A stretch of DNA of 64,000 bases from Dactylosporangium aurantiacum (GCF_000716715.1 NZ_JNYJ01000007.1:1-64000), one strand, 5' to 3'; numbered from the stretch's first letter, positions 48,121 to 56,989 are shown. The notes: generated by a model not told the origin, from the letters alone. Translations and numbers: made by a program.

Positions 48121-48622
48121 GCGCGACCGCGCTGCGACCAGGGCTCGGCTCGGCGGGATCGGGGCTCCCCGCATGGAGGTGCCATGTCGCGCCCGGTCAA
48201 GATCGGCCGGGGCCGCCTCAGCGCCTCCGCTCACGGCCCTGCCTGCACCCCGGCGGCCCCCGCTCCCAGCCCGCCCCCACTGTGACGCAGCCTGGTCCTC
48301 GTACGGGCGGTCTGGAGCCCCGCCGGCCCACCGGCTCGTCCGGGCCGCGCGACGAGACCATCCCGGCGCGCTCCAGCGTCAGAGCCGCCCGACGGTGAAA
48401 CCCACAGAGATCCAGCACCGTCCGTCAGCGCTGTAAGGCCGCTGAACGCCAAATCACCTTCAATGACTCCTCCGACACGTACCAGGGCCGCAACGGCCAC
48501 CCACGGCACCGCTCAGCGGGATTGACACCCATGCCCGGTCCCTCCCGCCCCCGAATTCTCCCGCCGGACACCGTCGGCAGTCCAACGCCAACCCCGAACA
48601 TCGACGCGCGGTCACCAAAGGA

Positions 48623-48670
48623 ACACACAGACACGCGGACACGCGGACACACAGACACGCGGACACCCGG
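48623..48670. repeat. Six tandem 8-bp repeats
   Basis: Units ACACACAG, ACACGCGG, ACACGCGG, ACACACAG, ACACGCGG and ACACCCGG follow without gaps (48623-48670), just before the terminator of the converging large gene. A simple repeat of unknown role. Confidence 0.75.
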
Positions 48671-48679
48671 AAACGGCGA

Positions 48680-48709
48680 AAGGGCCGCCCGGAAACCCGG
48701 ACGGCCCTT
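48680..48709 (-). terminator. Terminator of the large disordered-protein gene
   Basis: The arms 48680-48692 and 48697-48709 pair over 13 positions with one mismatch (AAGGGCCG and CCGG against CCGG and CGGCCCTT). The minus strand continues into TTT. It lies 20 nt beyond the stop of the gene at 48730. Confidence 0.78.
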
Positions 48710-48729
48710 CCGCACCCACGCGCAAAGGG

Positions 48730-51700
48730 TCAGCGACGAGCTGAGCGGTACTCGAACTCGCGCTCCTGGTAGTCGCGGCTGGCCTCACGCTCGCGGCTGA
48801 AGTCCCAGCCACCCGCCGCCTCACGACCGGGGCGGCCGCCGACGGAGAACCCGCCGACCTCCTGGCCCCGCCGCCAGCCACGGAAGTAGCCGGTGGTGTG
48901 CGCGGCGATCTGCGCGGCGTCACGGACGATGCGCAGCGGACGCTCCGGCGCGTTGACCGGCGAGCCGGGCACCAGGTTCTGCTGCGGGACGCGCCGCGGC
49001 AGGCCGGTCGAGGTCTCGTCGCCGAGCTTCGGCTGGGCGGCCTGCTCGGCGGCGCGCCAGGCCGAGTCGTTCTGGCTCTCCCAGCTGACCGCGGGGCGCT
49101 CGGCCGCCGACTCGGACTCGCTGTCGGCGTCCCAGTCGGTGAACCACGCGGAGCGGGCGGCGGCGAAGATCAGCAGGTCGCCGTCGGCCTCGTCGGCGGG
49201 CTTGGCGGTCGACTCGGCCCGTTCGGCGGCGGCGCGGCGGCTGCGGCCCGCGCCGGTGCCGTTGCTGCGGGCGGTGGCGCGTTCGGCGGGGCCCTCGACC
49301 AGGCGCAGCGCCGGCGGCTCGAAGCGGAACTCGCCGCTGTACTCCCCGCTCAGCTCGTCGGAGTACCCGGTGAGCGCCGGGTCCGGCACCGGAGCCGGCT
49401 CGACGAGACGCAGGCCGGCGGGCTCGGCCGGCAGGTCGCCGGTCTGCCACGGCGGCGGGACGCGGCCCTCGCGCTGGCGGGGCAGCTCGACCGGGCGCTC
49501 GGCCCGGGACCGCTCGCTGCGCGGGATCTCGGTGCGCGACCGCTCCGAACGCGGAATCTCCGTGCGGGCCCGTTCGGAGCGCGGGATCTCGGAGCGCTCC
49601 GTCCGCGAGGAGCGGGGGATCTCGGTGCGGGACGTGGGCTCCGCCGGCGAGGAGGTCTCGGCGCGGGAGCGCTCGGCCGACCGGCGTCCCTCGGACCGTC
49701 CGGTCGTGGCGGCCGCGTCGTCGGTACGGCTGCCGCGCCGCCGACCCGTCGTCTCGGCCGCGCTGTCACTGTCGGAGCCCGGCAGGTCGGCGCGGTTGAG
49801 CGGGTCGCGGTCGGCGCGGTCGGCGCGGTCGCGGTCGGCCCGGTTGCGCTCCGACCGGCTCAGCTCGGAGCGGTTGAGCAGCTCGGCGTGCTCGGAGCGG
49901 GCGGGCGGCGTGGCCGCGGCGCGCCGGCCGAACTCGCCGGAGGTCTCCAGGTCCTGCAGCTCCACCGGCGGCTTGGGCAGGTCGCTCAGGCGCGGCAGGC
50001 TGCTCAGGTCCGAGGAGTACGAGGACGACGAGGACGAGATGTTCAGCGGGTCGCCGTCGTAGGCGTCGCCGCTGTCGCCCAGCGGCCAGCCGCTGCGGCC
50101 GCCGAGCGCCGGGGCCGCCGCGTCCAGGGTCGGCGGCTCACCGAGGGAGCTCAGGTCGCTGAGCCGGATCGCGCCGCTGTCGCTCTCCTGCGCCGCGGCC
50201 GGCGGCGCGGAGGCGGGCCGGGTGAAGTCCAGGCCGGTGTCGGTCAGCAGCGGGGCGATGTCCGGCGGGGGCGTCGGCATCAGCGAGGAGAACGTCGGCT
50301 GCTCGGTCGCGGCCGGCGGCGGGATCACCGGGGCCGGGGCGACCGGCGGCGGCGCGACCGGGGCGGGCGCGACGGGCAGCGGCGCGACCGGGACCGGCTG
50401 CGGCGGCGCGGGCTGCAGCGGCACGGGGATCGACTGCATCGACGCCGGGACCGGCGGCTGCTGCTGGTACGTCGGCGGGATCGGCGGGGCGGGCGCGTAC
50501 GTCGGCGTCGGCGGCTGGTACGCGGCCGGCTGGTACGTCGGCGCCGCACCGGGCGCCTCGAACGCGCCCGGGAAGGTCTGCTGGTAGCCGGGCGGCGTGG
50601 ACGTGACGCCGTAGGCCGGCGGGGTGGAGCTGACCCCGTACGCCGGGGGCGTCGACGCGACGTAGCCGGGCGGGGTCGAGGTGACCGGCTGCCCGTACGC
50701 CGGCGGCGTCGAGGCGACGTAGCCGGGCGGGGTCGACGTGACCGGCGGCGTGGACGTGACGGGCTGGCCGTACGCGGGCGGCGCCGAGGCGACCTGCTGG
50801 CCGAACCCGGGCGGGGCCGACGTCACGGGCTGGCCCGGGGCCGGCGGCGTGGAGGTGACCGGCTGGCCGTAGGACGCCGCCGCGGGCTGGTAGCCGGGAG
50901 GCGTCGTGGTCGCCGGCGGGGTCGAGGAGACCGCGGGCGGCCCGGACGCGACCGCGCGGCGCCCGGGCGGGCCCGACACGACGGAGGCGGCCGGCGGGGC
51001 GGACACGGCCGGCGGCTGCGCCTGCGTCGGCATCTGCGGGGTGCCGGTCTGGGCGCGGCGGCGTCCGCCGGTCGCCTGGGCGGCGTTGGTGCGCCCGGCG
51101 GCCGCGGGCTGGGCCCCGGCGCCGAACGAGGCGGCGGGCGCGGCCGGCGCGGCCTGGGCGGCGGTCGACTCCGCGGCGCGGGCGGCCTCGGCGGCGCGCG
51201 CGGCGACCCGGCTGCGGGTCGGCGGGGCGTCCTGCCCGACGGTGGGCATGGCACCGGCGGCGGCCGGCGAGGAGACGGGGGCCGGCGGCGCGGCGCGCAG
51301 CGGCGCGACCGGGGTCAGCGGCGAGCGCTGGCGGCCCGGCTGCGGCCGCGACGGGCTCATCTTGTCGGCCAGGACGCCGACGAGGGAGGCGGCGGCGGCG
51401 TCGCAGGCGCGCACGGCGGCGACGGACTGGCGGATGGTCTCGGCGACCGCGGTGGTCAGCGCCCGGTTGACGCCGGTGCGCCGCGGGGTCTCTGCGATCG
51501 CGACCCGCAGCGCGGTGATGGCCTCGCCGAGCGTGGTGGCGTCGGCCACCCCGGCCGCGGCGAGCTCGGTGACGACCTGGGCGTCCCGGTTGCGCCCGGC
51601 GGCGCCGCCGCCGAGGATGCCGGGCTCCGGCAGCGCGTCGAGGACCGCCAGGGGGATCGTCTCGGCGGGGTCCGGGTAGGCGCGCAGCGCCGCCGGGTAC

Positions 51701-52269
51701 AGCTCGCGCAGCACCTCCCGCAGCGTCGCGGCGGCGCTCTGCCGGCCGGCGACGACTGCGGCGTGCGCGGCGAGGACCGGCTTGAGCGGCAGCATGTCGC
51801 GCGGCGGGGACTGCCCGACGGCGGAGAGCACGCCGGCCTGCAGCGCGCGGGCGAGGCCCACGGCGCGCCGCTCGGCGGCGTTGGACTGGATCTCCTCCGG
51901 CGACTCGTCGTCGGCGAACCGCTCGGCGTAGTCGTCGGCCGAGTCGTCGTCGGTGAAGGCGAGGTTGCGCCCGGCCGCGGTGAGCAGCTGGGTGACGACG
52001 TGGTCGTCGCTCTCGGCCGCGACCGCGACGGCGGACTGCCCGCCGGAGCGTTGCGCGAGCAGCGCGCTGAGCTCCGCGTAGCCGCCGGCGTCGTCGCTCA
52101 CCTCGCAGATGTCGATGAGCCGGCCGGCGTCGTCGACGACCGCGACGGTCAACCAGATTTCGGAGCTTGACTGCGGCTCGGCGGGATCAGCCGACGCCAG
52201 ACCGCAGTACACCCGAACGAGCGCCACCGCGTCGTCCTCCTCTCGGGACATCAGTTGAGCTTTCACCAC
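48730..52269 (-). CDS. Large disordered protein sharing the CvnA C-terminal module; possible IS110-like N-terminal domain
   Basis: A 1,179-residue protein, not a family I can name. Residues ~5-330 look folded; the order VRVYCGLAS, WLTVAVVDDAGRLIDICEVS, AVAVAAESDDHVVTQLLTAA and ALQAGVLSAVG vaguely recalls the RNase-H-like DEDD domain of IS110 transposases, but no inverted repeats flank it. A long disordered region follows with VTSTPPAYGQP-type repeats (~466-560) and SRTEIPRSERS repeats (~876-926). The C-terminus repeats the CvnA tail: LLIFAAARSAWF (~1036) and TGLPRRVPQQNLVPG (~1088). No kinase domain is present. The start is uncertain: tandem GTGs at 52269/52266 or the ATG at 52251. It converges on the cvn operon. 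Confidence 0.8.
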   Translation of the reverse strand: MVKAQLMSREEDDAVALVRVYCGLASADPAEPQSSSEIWLTVAVVDDAGRLIDICEVSDDAGGYAELSALLAQRSGGQSAVAVAAESDDHVVTQLLTAAGRNLAFTDDDSADDYAERFADDESPEEIQSNAAERRAVGLARALQAGVLSAVGQSPPRDMLPLKPVLAAHAAVVAGRQSAAATLREVLRELYPAALRAYPDPAETIPLAVLDALPEPGILGGGAAGRNRDAQVVTELAAAGVADATTLGEAITALRVAIAETPRRTGVNRALTTAVAETIRQSVAAVRACDAAAASLVGVLADKMSPSRPQPGRQRSPLTPVAPLRAAPPAPVSSPAAAGAMPTVGQDAPPTRSRVAARAAEAARAAESTAAQAAPAAPAASFGAGAQPAAAGRTNAAQATGGRRRAQTGTPQMPTQAQPPAVSAPPAASVVSGPPGRRAVASGPPAVSSTPPATTTPPGYQPAAASYGQPVTSTPPAPGQPVTSAPPGFGQQVASAPPAYGQPVTSTPPVTSTPPGYVASTPPAYGQPVTSTPPGYVASTPPAYGVSSTPPAYGVTSTPPGYQQTFPGAFEAPGAAPTYQPAAYQPPTPTYAPAPPIPPTYQQQPPVPASMQSIPVPLQPAPPQPVPVAPLPVAPAPVAPPPVAPAPVIPPPAATEQPTFSSLMPTPPPDIAPLLTDTGLDFTRPASAPPAAAQESDSGAIRLSDLSSLGEPPTLDAAAPALGGRSGWPLGDSGDAYDGDPLNISSSSSSYSSDLSSLPRLSDLPKPPVELQDLETSGEFGRRAAATPPARSEHAELLNRSELSRSERNRADRDRADRADRDPLNRADLPGSDSDSAAETTGRRRGSRTDDAAATTGRSEGRRSAERSRAETSSPAEPTSRTEIPRSSRTERSEIPRSERARTEIPRSERSRTEIPRSERSRAERPVELPRQREGRVPPPWQTGDLPAEPAGLRLVEPAPVPDPALTGYSDELSGEYSGEFRFEPPALRLVEGPAERATARSNGTGAGRSRRAAAERAESTAKPADEADGDLLIFAAARSAWFTDWDADSESESAAERPAVSWESQNDSAWRAAEQAAQPKLGDETSTGLPRRVPQQNLVPGSPVNAPERPLRIVRDAAQIAAHTTGYFRGWRRGQEVGGFSVGGRPGREAAGGWDFSREREASRDYQEREFEYRSARR

Positions 52270-52358
52270 GTCGGCGGGGACGTGTCCCGGCGCCCCGCCG
52301 TGTGTTGCCGCAGGTCAAACTGAACGACCTCTACTAAACAGGTTGCGGGCGGGTGACG

Positions 52359-52398
52359 CGATCAGCCGTTTCGGTTGAATGCCGTCCTCGGCTGATCG
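52359..52398. repeat. Inverted repeat between the two disordered-protein genes
   Basis: CGATCAGCCG (52359-52368) and CGGCTGATCG (52389-52398) form a perfect 10-bp inverted repeat with a 20-nt spacer. It lies after the stop of the acidic-protein gene and before the start of the large gene on the minus strand. It could be a terminator or an operator. Confidence 0.55.
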
Positions 52399-52486
52399 TC
52401 GCGCACCGCCGCCACCCGTCCGGTCAAAGGTCGGGTCGTGCCCGCCGTGCCAAAATGCCCACGGCTTAGATCCTGTCGGTCACAAA

Positions 52487-53662
52487 TCAATCACGCCAGT
52501 CCACGGCGGCAGAAATCTTGCCGATTATGGTCCGCCAGCCCAGCGCTGCCTGTTGTGCCCCGATTTTCTTGAGCCGCCGCTTGGCGAAGAAGCCGCTCAC
52601 GCCGCCGCCGGCCGCCGCGCGCAGCGCCTCGTCCAGGTCGTCCAGGGGCGAGCCGGGGGCGAGGGCGGTGCGGACCGGCTCCAGGCGCAGCGAGTAGGCC
52701 AGGTCGCGGGCGACCTCGCCGGCGGCGATGAGCAGGTCGGAGTCCCAGGCGTCCTGCCCGCCGCGCAGGTTCTCCACCACGAGGTCCAGCTCGTAGCGGT
52801 CCTCGTCCTTCGGCACCACCGACGCGGCGGTGATGCGGGTCTGCAGGCTGCTCCAGGTGTCCAGCTGGCGCAGGTCGTGCTCGGCGTCGGACTTCACGAA
52901 CTCGACCAGGCCCTCGACGCTGCGGAAGAGCAGCAGCTTGCCGCGGTGGCTGAGGAACGCGGGAACCTCCTCGGGCTCCTCCTCGTCCGCTTCGTCCGCT
53001 TCGTCGCCCTCGTCCTCGGCCTCCGCCTCGGCGTCGACCTCGTCCGCTTCGTCCTCGTCGTCCGCTTCGTCGGCTTCGTCGTCCGAGTCGTCCTTCGCGA
53101 GGACCTCGTCCTCGTCGTCGTCCGACTTCTTCTTCGACTTCGCCGGCGCCGGCTCGTCCTCGACGAACAGCTCCGCGTGCTCGTCGAGGATGACGACCTC
53201 CTCGTCGTCCACGTCGGCCTCGCGGCGGTGGAGGATCGCGAAGTCGTCCTCCTCCTCGTCCAGCTCGGTCGGGGTCAGCTCGGTCGACAGCCGGTACGCC
53301 CGCAGGGTGTAGCCGACGCCCTTGGGCAGCGCGACCTCGACCGGCTGGATGTTGACGTCGGACCACATGGCGTCGGCCTGCGCGGAGCGCTCCCGGACGC
53401 CGTCCTCCTCGTCGAGGTCGGCGTCATCGTCGTCGGCCTCGGCGTCGGTGTCGTCCAGCGCCTCGACCTCGTCGTCCTCGAGCGCCTCGACGTCGTCGGC
53501 CACCGTGGCGTCCTCGACGACCTCGGCGGTCTCAGTGGTGTCCTGGATCTCGGACACCTCGGCGGGCTCCTGTGCGGCGGGCGCCGGCGTGCTCTTCTTC
53601 GCAGCCGCTGGGCGCGAGGACGCCGGACGTGAGGAAGACGGACGGGAAGACTGGCGGGCCAC
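52487..53662 (-). CDS. Hyperacidic low-complexity protein with folded C-terminus
   Basis: A 391-residue protein. After a basic Ser/Arg/Pro-rich start (VARQSSRPSSSRPASS), residues ~30-250 are dominated by Asp and Glu with few hydrophobics, including long runs such as DEADEADDEDEADEVD, with one short island (NIQPVEVALPKGVGYTLRAY). The last ~140 residues look folded (SHRGKLLLFRSVEGLVEFVK, DTWSSLQTRI, YSLRLEPVRTALAPGSPLDD). I do not recognise the domain. The GTG at 53662 has GGAGGT 4 nt upstream. It lies directly upstream of the large CvnA-tail protein on the same strand. DNA-mimic or chaperone-like behaviour is possible from the acidity, but unproven. Confidence 0.78.
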   Translation of the reverse strand: MARQSSRPSSSRPASSRPAAAKKSTPAPAAQEPAEVSEIQDTTETAEVVEDATVADDVEALEDDEVEALDDTDAEADDDDADLDEEDGVRERSAQADAMWSDVNIQPVEVALPKGVGYTLRAYRLSTELTPTELDEEEDDFAILHRREADVDDEEVVILDEHAELFVEDEPAPAKSKKKSDDDEDEVLAKDDSDDEADEADDEDEADEVDAEAEAEDEGDEADEADEEEPEEVPAFLSHRGKLLLFRSVEGLVEFVKSDAEHDLRQLDTWSSLQTRITAASVVPKDEDRYELDLVVENLRGGQDAWDSDLLIAAGEVARDLAYSLRLEPVRTALAPGSPLDDLDEALRAAAGGGVSGFFAKRRLKKIGAQQAALGWRTIIGKISAAVDWRD

Positions 53663-53753
53663 TGTGACCTCCGTAGTCGGCTCGGCGTGCGGGCACACTG
53701 CTCACTGAGATGGCCTCGCGCACAAACACCCTAGTGTGCCCGGTTGGCGACGG

Positions 53754-54629
53754 TCAGACCCCCTTGGGGTGCCAGACCGTCTTGATCTCCAGCAGCGCCA
53801 GCATGCGGGACACCCCGGGATCGGCGTTCCAGTCCGGGTCAGCAGGTCGGATCACCCGTTTGAGGTTCTCCGCGGCGGCGCTCTCCAATTCCTTCGCGAG
53901 CGTGTCGTCCGTCACACCCGTGAGATCGATGGCGTTGACGTCCATGTGCGCCGCGAGCCACGGGGCGATCTCGGCGACCTGCCCGGTGAGCACGTTGACG
54001 ACGCCGCCCGGCAGGTCGGAGGTGGCGAGGACCTCGGTGAGGGAGATCGCCGGCAGCGGCCGGTCGGTGGAAGCGAGGACCACCACCGTGTTGCCGGTGA
54101 CGATCGCCGGCGCGATGACGCTGACCAGGCCCAGCAGCGAGGAGGCGGCGGGCGCGACGACGGCCACGACCCCGGTCGGCTCCGGCGCGGACAGGTTGAA
54201 GTAGGGCCCGGCGACCGGGTTCGCCCCGCCGTGGACCTGTGCGATCTTGTCCGCCCAGCCCGCGTACCAGACCCACCGGTCGATCGCGGCGTCCACCAGC
54301 GCGGCGGCCTCCTTGCGCGGGACGCCCTCGGCCGCCTTCACCTCGCTCACGAACTGGTCGTGGCGGCCCTCGAGGACCTCGGCCACCCGGTACAGGATCT
54401 GGCCGCGGTTGTACGCCGTGGCGCCGGACCACTTGCCGACGGCCGCGCGGGCCGCCTTGACCGCGTCACGGGCGTCCTTGCGGGAGCCGAGCGCGGCGTT
54501 GGCCAGGAACTCGCCGGAGGCCGAATGCACCTGGTAGGACCTCCCGGACTCGCTGCGGGGGAACGCGCCGCCGATGAAGAGCTTGTACGTCTTGCGCACC
54601 GCGAGACGCGCCGGTGACTCAGTGCTCAA
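53754..54629 (-). CDS. Truncated aldehyde dehydrogenase-like protein without catalytic domain
   Basis: A 291-residue protein that aligns with the first ~250 residues of aldehyde dehydrogenases: YKLFIGGAFPRSESGRSY, AYNRGQILYRVAEVLEGR, WYAGWADKIAQVHGG and PTGVVAVVAPAASSLLGL. It then stops soon after where FTGSTEVG is expected (here DLTGVTDD). The catalytic Cys and the general-base Glu are both missing. The TTG at 54629 overlaps the end of the full-length ALDH by 11 nt and has GGAGG 6 nt upstream, so the two are coupled. The intact frame and site argue that it is a real partner subunit, not decay; the role is inferred. Confidence 0.82.
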   Translation of the reverse strand: MSTESPARLAVRKTYKLFIGGAFPRSESGRSYQVHSASGEFLANAALGSRKDARDAVKAARAAVGKWSGATAYNRGQILYRVAEVLEGRHDQFVSEVKAAEGVPRKEAAALVDAAIDRWVWYAGWADKIAQVHGGANPVAGPYFNLSAPEPTGVVAVVAPAASSLLGLVSVIAPAIVTGNTVVVLASTDRPLPAISLTEVLATSDLPGGVVNVLTGQVAEIAPWLAAHMDVNAIDLTGVTDDTLAKELESAAAENLKRVIRPADPDWNADPGVSRMLALLEIKTVWHPKGV

Positions 54630-56049
54630 GGTATGCCTCCAGCCCGTGACGGCCGCCCTCACGGCCGTAGCCGGACTCCTTGTAGCCGCCGAAGGGTGAC
54701 GTCGGGTCGAACTTGTTGAACGTGTTGGCCCACACCACGCCGGCGCGCAGCCGGTCCGCGAGGTGCAGGATGCGGGACCCCTTCTCGGTCCAGACCCCGG
54801 CGGACAGCCCGTAGGGCGTGTTGTTGGCCTTCTCGACGGCCTCGTCGGGGGTACGGAACGTCAGCACCGACAGCACCGGCCCGAAGATCTCCTCCCGGGC
54901 GATCCGGTGCGCCTGCGTGACCCCGGTGAAGATCGTCGGGGCGAACCAGAACCCGCGCGCCGGCAGCTCGCACGGTGCGGACCAGCGCGCGGCGCCCTCG
55001 TCCTCGCCGACCTGCGACAGCTGCCGGATCCGGGCCAGCTGCTCGGCGGAGTTGATCGCGCCGACGTCGGTGTTCTTGTCCAGGGGGTCACCGACCCGCA
55101 GCTGCGCCATCCGCCGCTTCAGCGCCTCGAGGAACTCCTCGGCGACCGACTCCTGCAGCAGCAGGCGCGACCCGGCGCAGCAGACGTGCCCCTGGTTGAA
55201 GAAGATGCCGTTGACGACGCCCTCGACCGCCTGGTCGAACGGCGCGTCGTCGAACACGATGTTGGCCGCCTTGCCGCCCAGCTCCAGGGTGAGCCGCTTG
55301 CGGGTGCCGGCCACGGCCCTGGCGATGGCCCGCCCGACCTCGGTCGAGCCGGTGAACGCCACCTTGTCGATCCCGTCGTGCCCGACGAGCAGGCGGCCGG
55401 TGTCCCCGGCGCCGGTGACGATGTTGACCACGCCCGGCGGCAGCTGCGCCTGCTGGCAGATCTCGGCGAACAGCAGCGCCGTCAGCGGTGTCGTCTCGGC
55501 CGGCTTCAGCACCACCGTGTTGCCCGCCGCGAGCGCCGGCGCGATCTTCCACGCCAACATCAACAACGGAAAGTTCCACGGGATGACCTGACCGGCGACG
55601 CCGAGCGGGCGCGGGTCCGGGCCGAACCCGGCGTAGGGCAGCTTGTCGGCCCAGCCGGCGTAGTAGAAGAAGTGGGCGGCGACGAGGGGCACGTCGACGT
55701 CGCGCGACTCGCGGATCGGCTTGCCGTTGTCCAGCGACTCGAGCACCGCCAGCTCGCGGGCCCGCTCCTGGATGATCCGCGCGATGCGGAACAGGTACTT
55801 GGCGCGTTCCCGCCCCGGCATCGGACCCCACACCGTGTCGAAGGCGCGACGGGCGGCGCGGACAGCGTCGTCCACGTCGGCCGCGTCGGCCGCGGCGATG
55901 TCCGCCAGGGCCTCCTCGGTCGCCGGGTTGACCGACTTGAACGACTCGCCCCGCCCGTCGACGAACTCGCCGTTGATGAACAGGCCGTAGGAGGACCGGA
56001 TGTCGACGACCGAGCGTGACTCCGGCGCGGGTGCGTACTGAAAGTCCAT
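54619..56049 (-). CDS. Aldehyde dehydrogenase (full length)
   Basis: A 476-residue NAD(P)-dependent dehydrogenase. Motifs: VIPWNFPLLM, KPAETTPLTA, FTGSTEVG, the general-base Glu in LELGGKAA, the catalytic Cys in FFNQGHVCCAG, and EEIFGPVLSV. It lies 4 nt after deoC on the same strand. DeoC releases acetaldehyde from deoxyribose 5-phosphate, so oxidation of acetaldehyde to acetate is the likely duty; this is inferred from context. It is translationally coupled to the truncated partner downstream. Confidence 0.94.
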   Translation of the reverse strand: MDFQYAPAPESRSVVDIRSSYGLFINGEFVDGRGESFKSVNPATEEALADIAAADAADVDDAVRAARRAFDTVWGPMPGRERAKYLFRIARIIQERARELAVLESLDNGKPIRESRDVDVPLVAAHFFYYAGWADKLPYAGFGPDPRPLGVAGQVIPWNFPLLMLAWKIAPALAAGNTVVLKPAETTPLTALLFAEICQQAQLPPGVVNIVTGAGDTGRLLVGHDGIDKVAFTGSTEVGRAIARAVAGTRKRLTLELGGKAANIVFDDAPFDQAVEGVVNGIFFNQGHVCCAGSRLLLQESVAEEFLEALKRRMAQLRVGDPLDKNTDVGAINSAEQLARIRQLSQVGEDEGAARWSAPCELPARGFWFAPTIFTGVTQAHRIAREEIFGPVLSVLTFRTPDEAVEKANNTPYGLSAGVWTEKGSRILHLADRLRAGVVWANTFNKFDPTSPFGGYKESGYGREGGRHGLEAYLEH

Positions 56050-56053
56050 CGCC

Positions 56054-56989
56054 CTAGTCCAAGGTGAAGTAGTCGGGGCCCGCGTAGTGGCCGGTGGCGA
56101 GCTTGGTGCGCTGCATGAGCAGGTCGTTGAGCAGCGTGGAGGCGCCGAAGCGGAACCGGTCCGGGTCCAGCCAGTCGGGGCCGGCCGTCTCGTTGACCAT
56201 GACCAGGTACTTGATCGCGTCCTTCGCGGTGCGGATGCCGCCGGCGGGCTTCACCCCGACGATCCGGCCGGTCGCGGCCCGGAAGTCGCGCACCGCCTCC
56301 AGCATGACCAGCGTCACCGGCAGCGTCGCGGCCGGCTGGACCTTGCCGGTGGAGGTCTTGATGAAGTCGGCGCCGGCCAGCATCGCCAGCCACGAGGCGC
56401 GGCGCACGTTGTCGAGCGTGGCCAGCTCGCCGGTCTCCAGGATGACCTTGAGGTGCGCGTCGCCGCACGCCTCCTTGACCGCCACGATCTCGTCGTGGAC
56501 CTCCGCGTAGCGCCCGGCCAGGAACGCGCCGCGCTTGATCACCATGTCGATCTCGTCGGCGCCGTCGGCGACCGCGGCGCGGGTGTCGGCGAGCTTCACC
56601 TCCAGCGGCGCCTGCCCGGAGGGGAACGCGGTGGCGACGCTGGCCAGGTGCACCCCGCTGCCGCGCAGCGCCTCGGCGGCCACCGAGATCATCGCCGGGT
56701 AGACGCAGATCGCGGCGGCGCTCGGGCAGGTCGGGTCGGCGGGGTCGGGCCGGATCGCCTTCGCGCACAGCGCCCGGACCTTGCCCGGGGTGTCGGAACC
56801 TTCGAGGGTCGTCAGGTCGACCATGCGGATCGCCAGGTCGAGGGCCTGCGCCTTCGCCGACGTCTTGATCGACCGGGTGCCCAGCATGGCGGCGCGCTGC
56901 TCCGCGCCGACCTGGTCGACACCGGGCAAACCGTGCAGGAAGGTCCGCAGGGCGCCTTGTGAGCGCGCGACCTCGGCGGTGAGGGTCAT
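56054..56989 (-). CDS. deoC: Deoxyribose-phosphate aldolase
   Basis: A 311-residue class I aldolase splitting 2-deoxyribose 5-phosphate into acetaldehyde and glyceraldehyde 3-phosphate. Motifs: IDLTTLEG-like MVDLTTLEG near residue 57, [19 protein letters not shown], the Schiff-base lysine in FIKTSTGK near residue 211, and [11 protein letters not shown] with the second active-site lysine. It is longer at the N-terminus than the ~220-residue form, as common in actinobacteria. The ATG at 56989 lacks a good ribosome binding site and has a -10 box 7 nt upstream. It heads the deoC-ALDH-ALDH operon. Confidence 0.95.
   Translation of the reverse strand: MTLTAEVARSQGALRTFLHGLPGVDQVGAEQRAAMLGTRSIKTSAKAQALDLAIRMVDLTTLEGSDTPGKVRALCAKAIRPDPADPTCPSAAAICVYPAMISVAAEALRGSGVHLASVATAFPSGQAPLEVKLADTRAAVADGADEIDMVIKRGAFLAGRYAEVHDEIVAVKEACGDAHLKVILETGELATLDNVRRASWLAMLAGADFIKTSTGKVQPAATLPVTLVMLEAVRDFRAATGRIVGVKPAGGIRTAKDAIKYLVMVNETAGPDWLDPDRFRFGASTLLNDLLMQRTKLATGHYAGPDYFTLD

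Larger units (their letters stand above)
47856..48729. other. 874-bp non-coding, repeat-rich gap between convergent conservon-linked genes
   Basis: No credible gene is seen: several frames are open on both strands only because of high GC, and none has a start site or motif. It contains the cvn terminator (47892-47941), four ~30-bp GC-rich repeats (48014-48120), six 8-bp repeats (48623-48670), and the terminator of the converging gene (48680-48709). The rest shows nothing recognised. Confidence 0.65.

Noticed and set aside
47932..48285. Small protein genes in the repeat-rich gap
   Set aside because: Several overlapping frames on both strands are open because of repeats and GC content; none has a ribosome binding site or conserved motif.
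48898..52170. A 1,090-codon plus-strand open frame opposite the giant disordered protein
   Set aside because: Arg/Gly-rich antisense product. The minus-strand frame has the conserved CvnA-like tail and ends at a proper terminator.
48730..52269. Intact insertion sequence of the IS110 family
   Set aside because: No terminal repeats or target scars, the product is more than twice the usual length, and it carries a conservon-type tail; at most the domain was reused.
53754..54629. Pseudogene of an aldehyde dehydrogenase
   Set aside because: The frame is intact with normal codon bias and a strong ribosome binding site, so a real short protein is more likely, although the catalytic part is missing.
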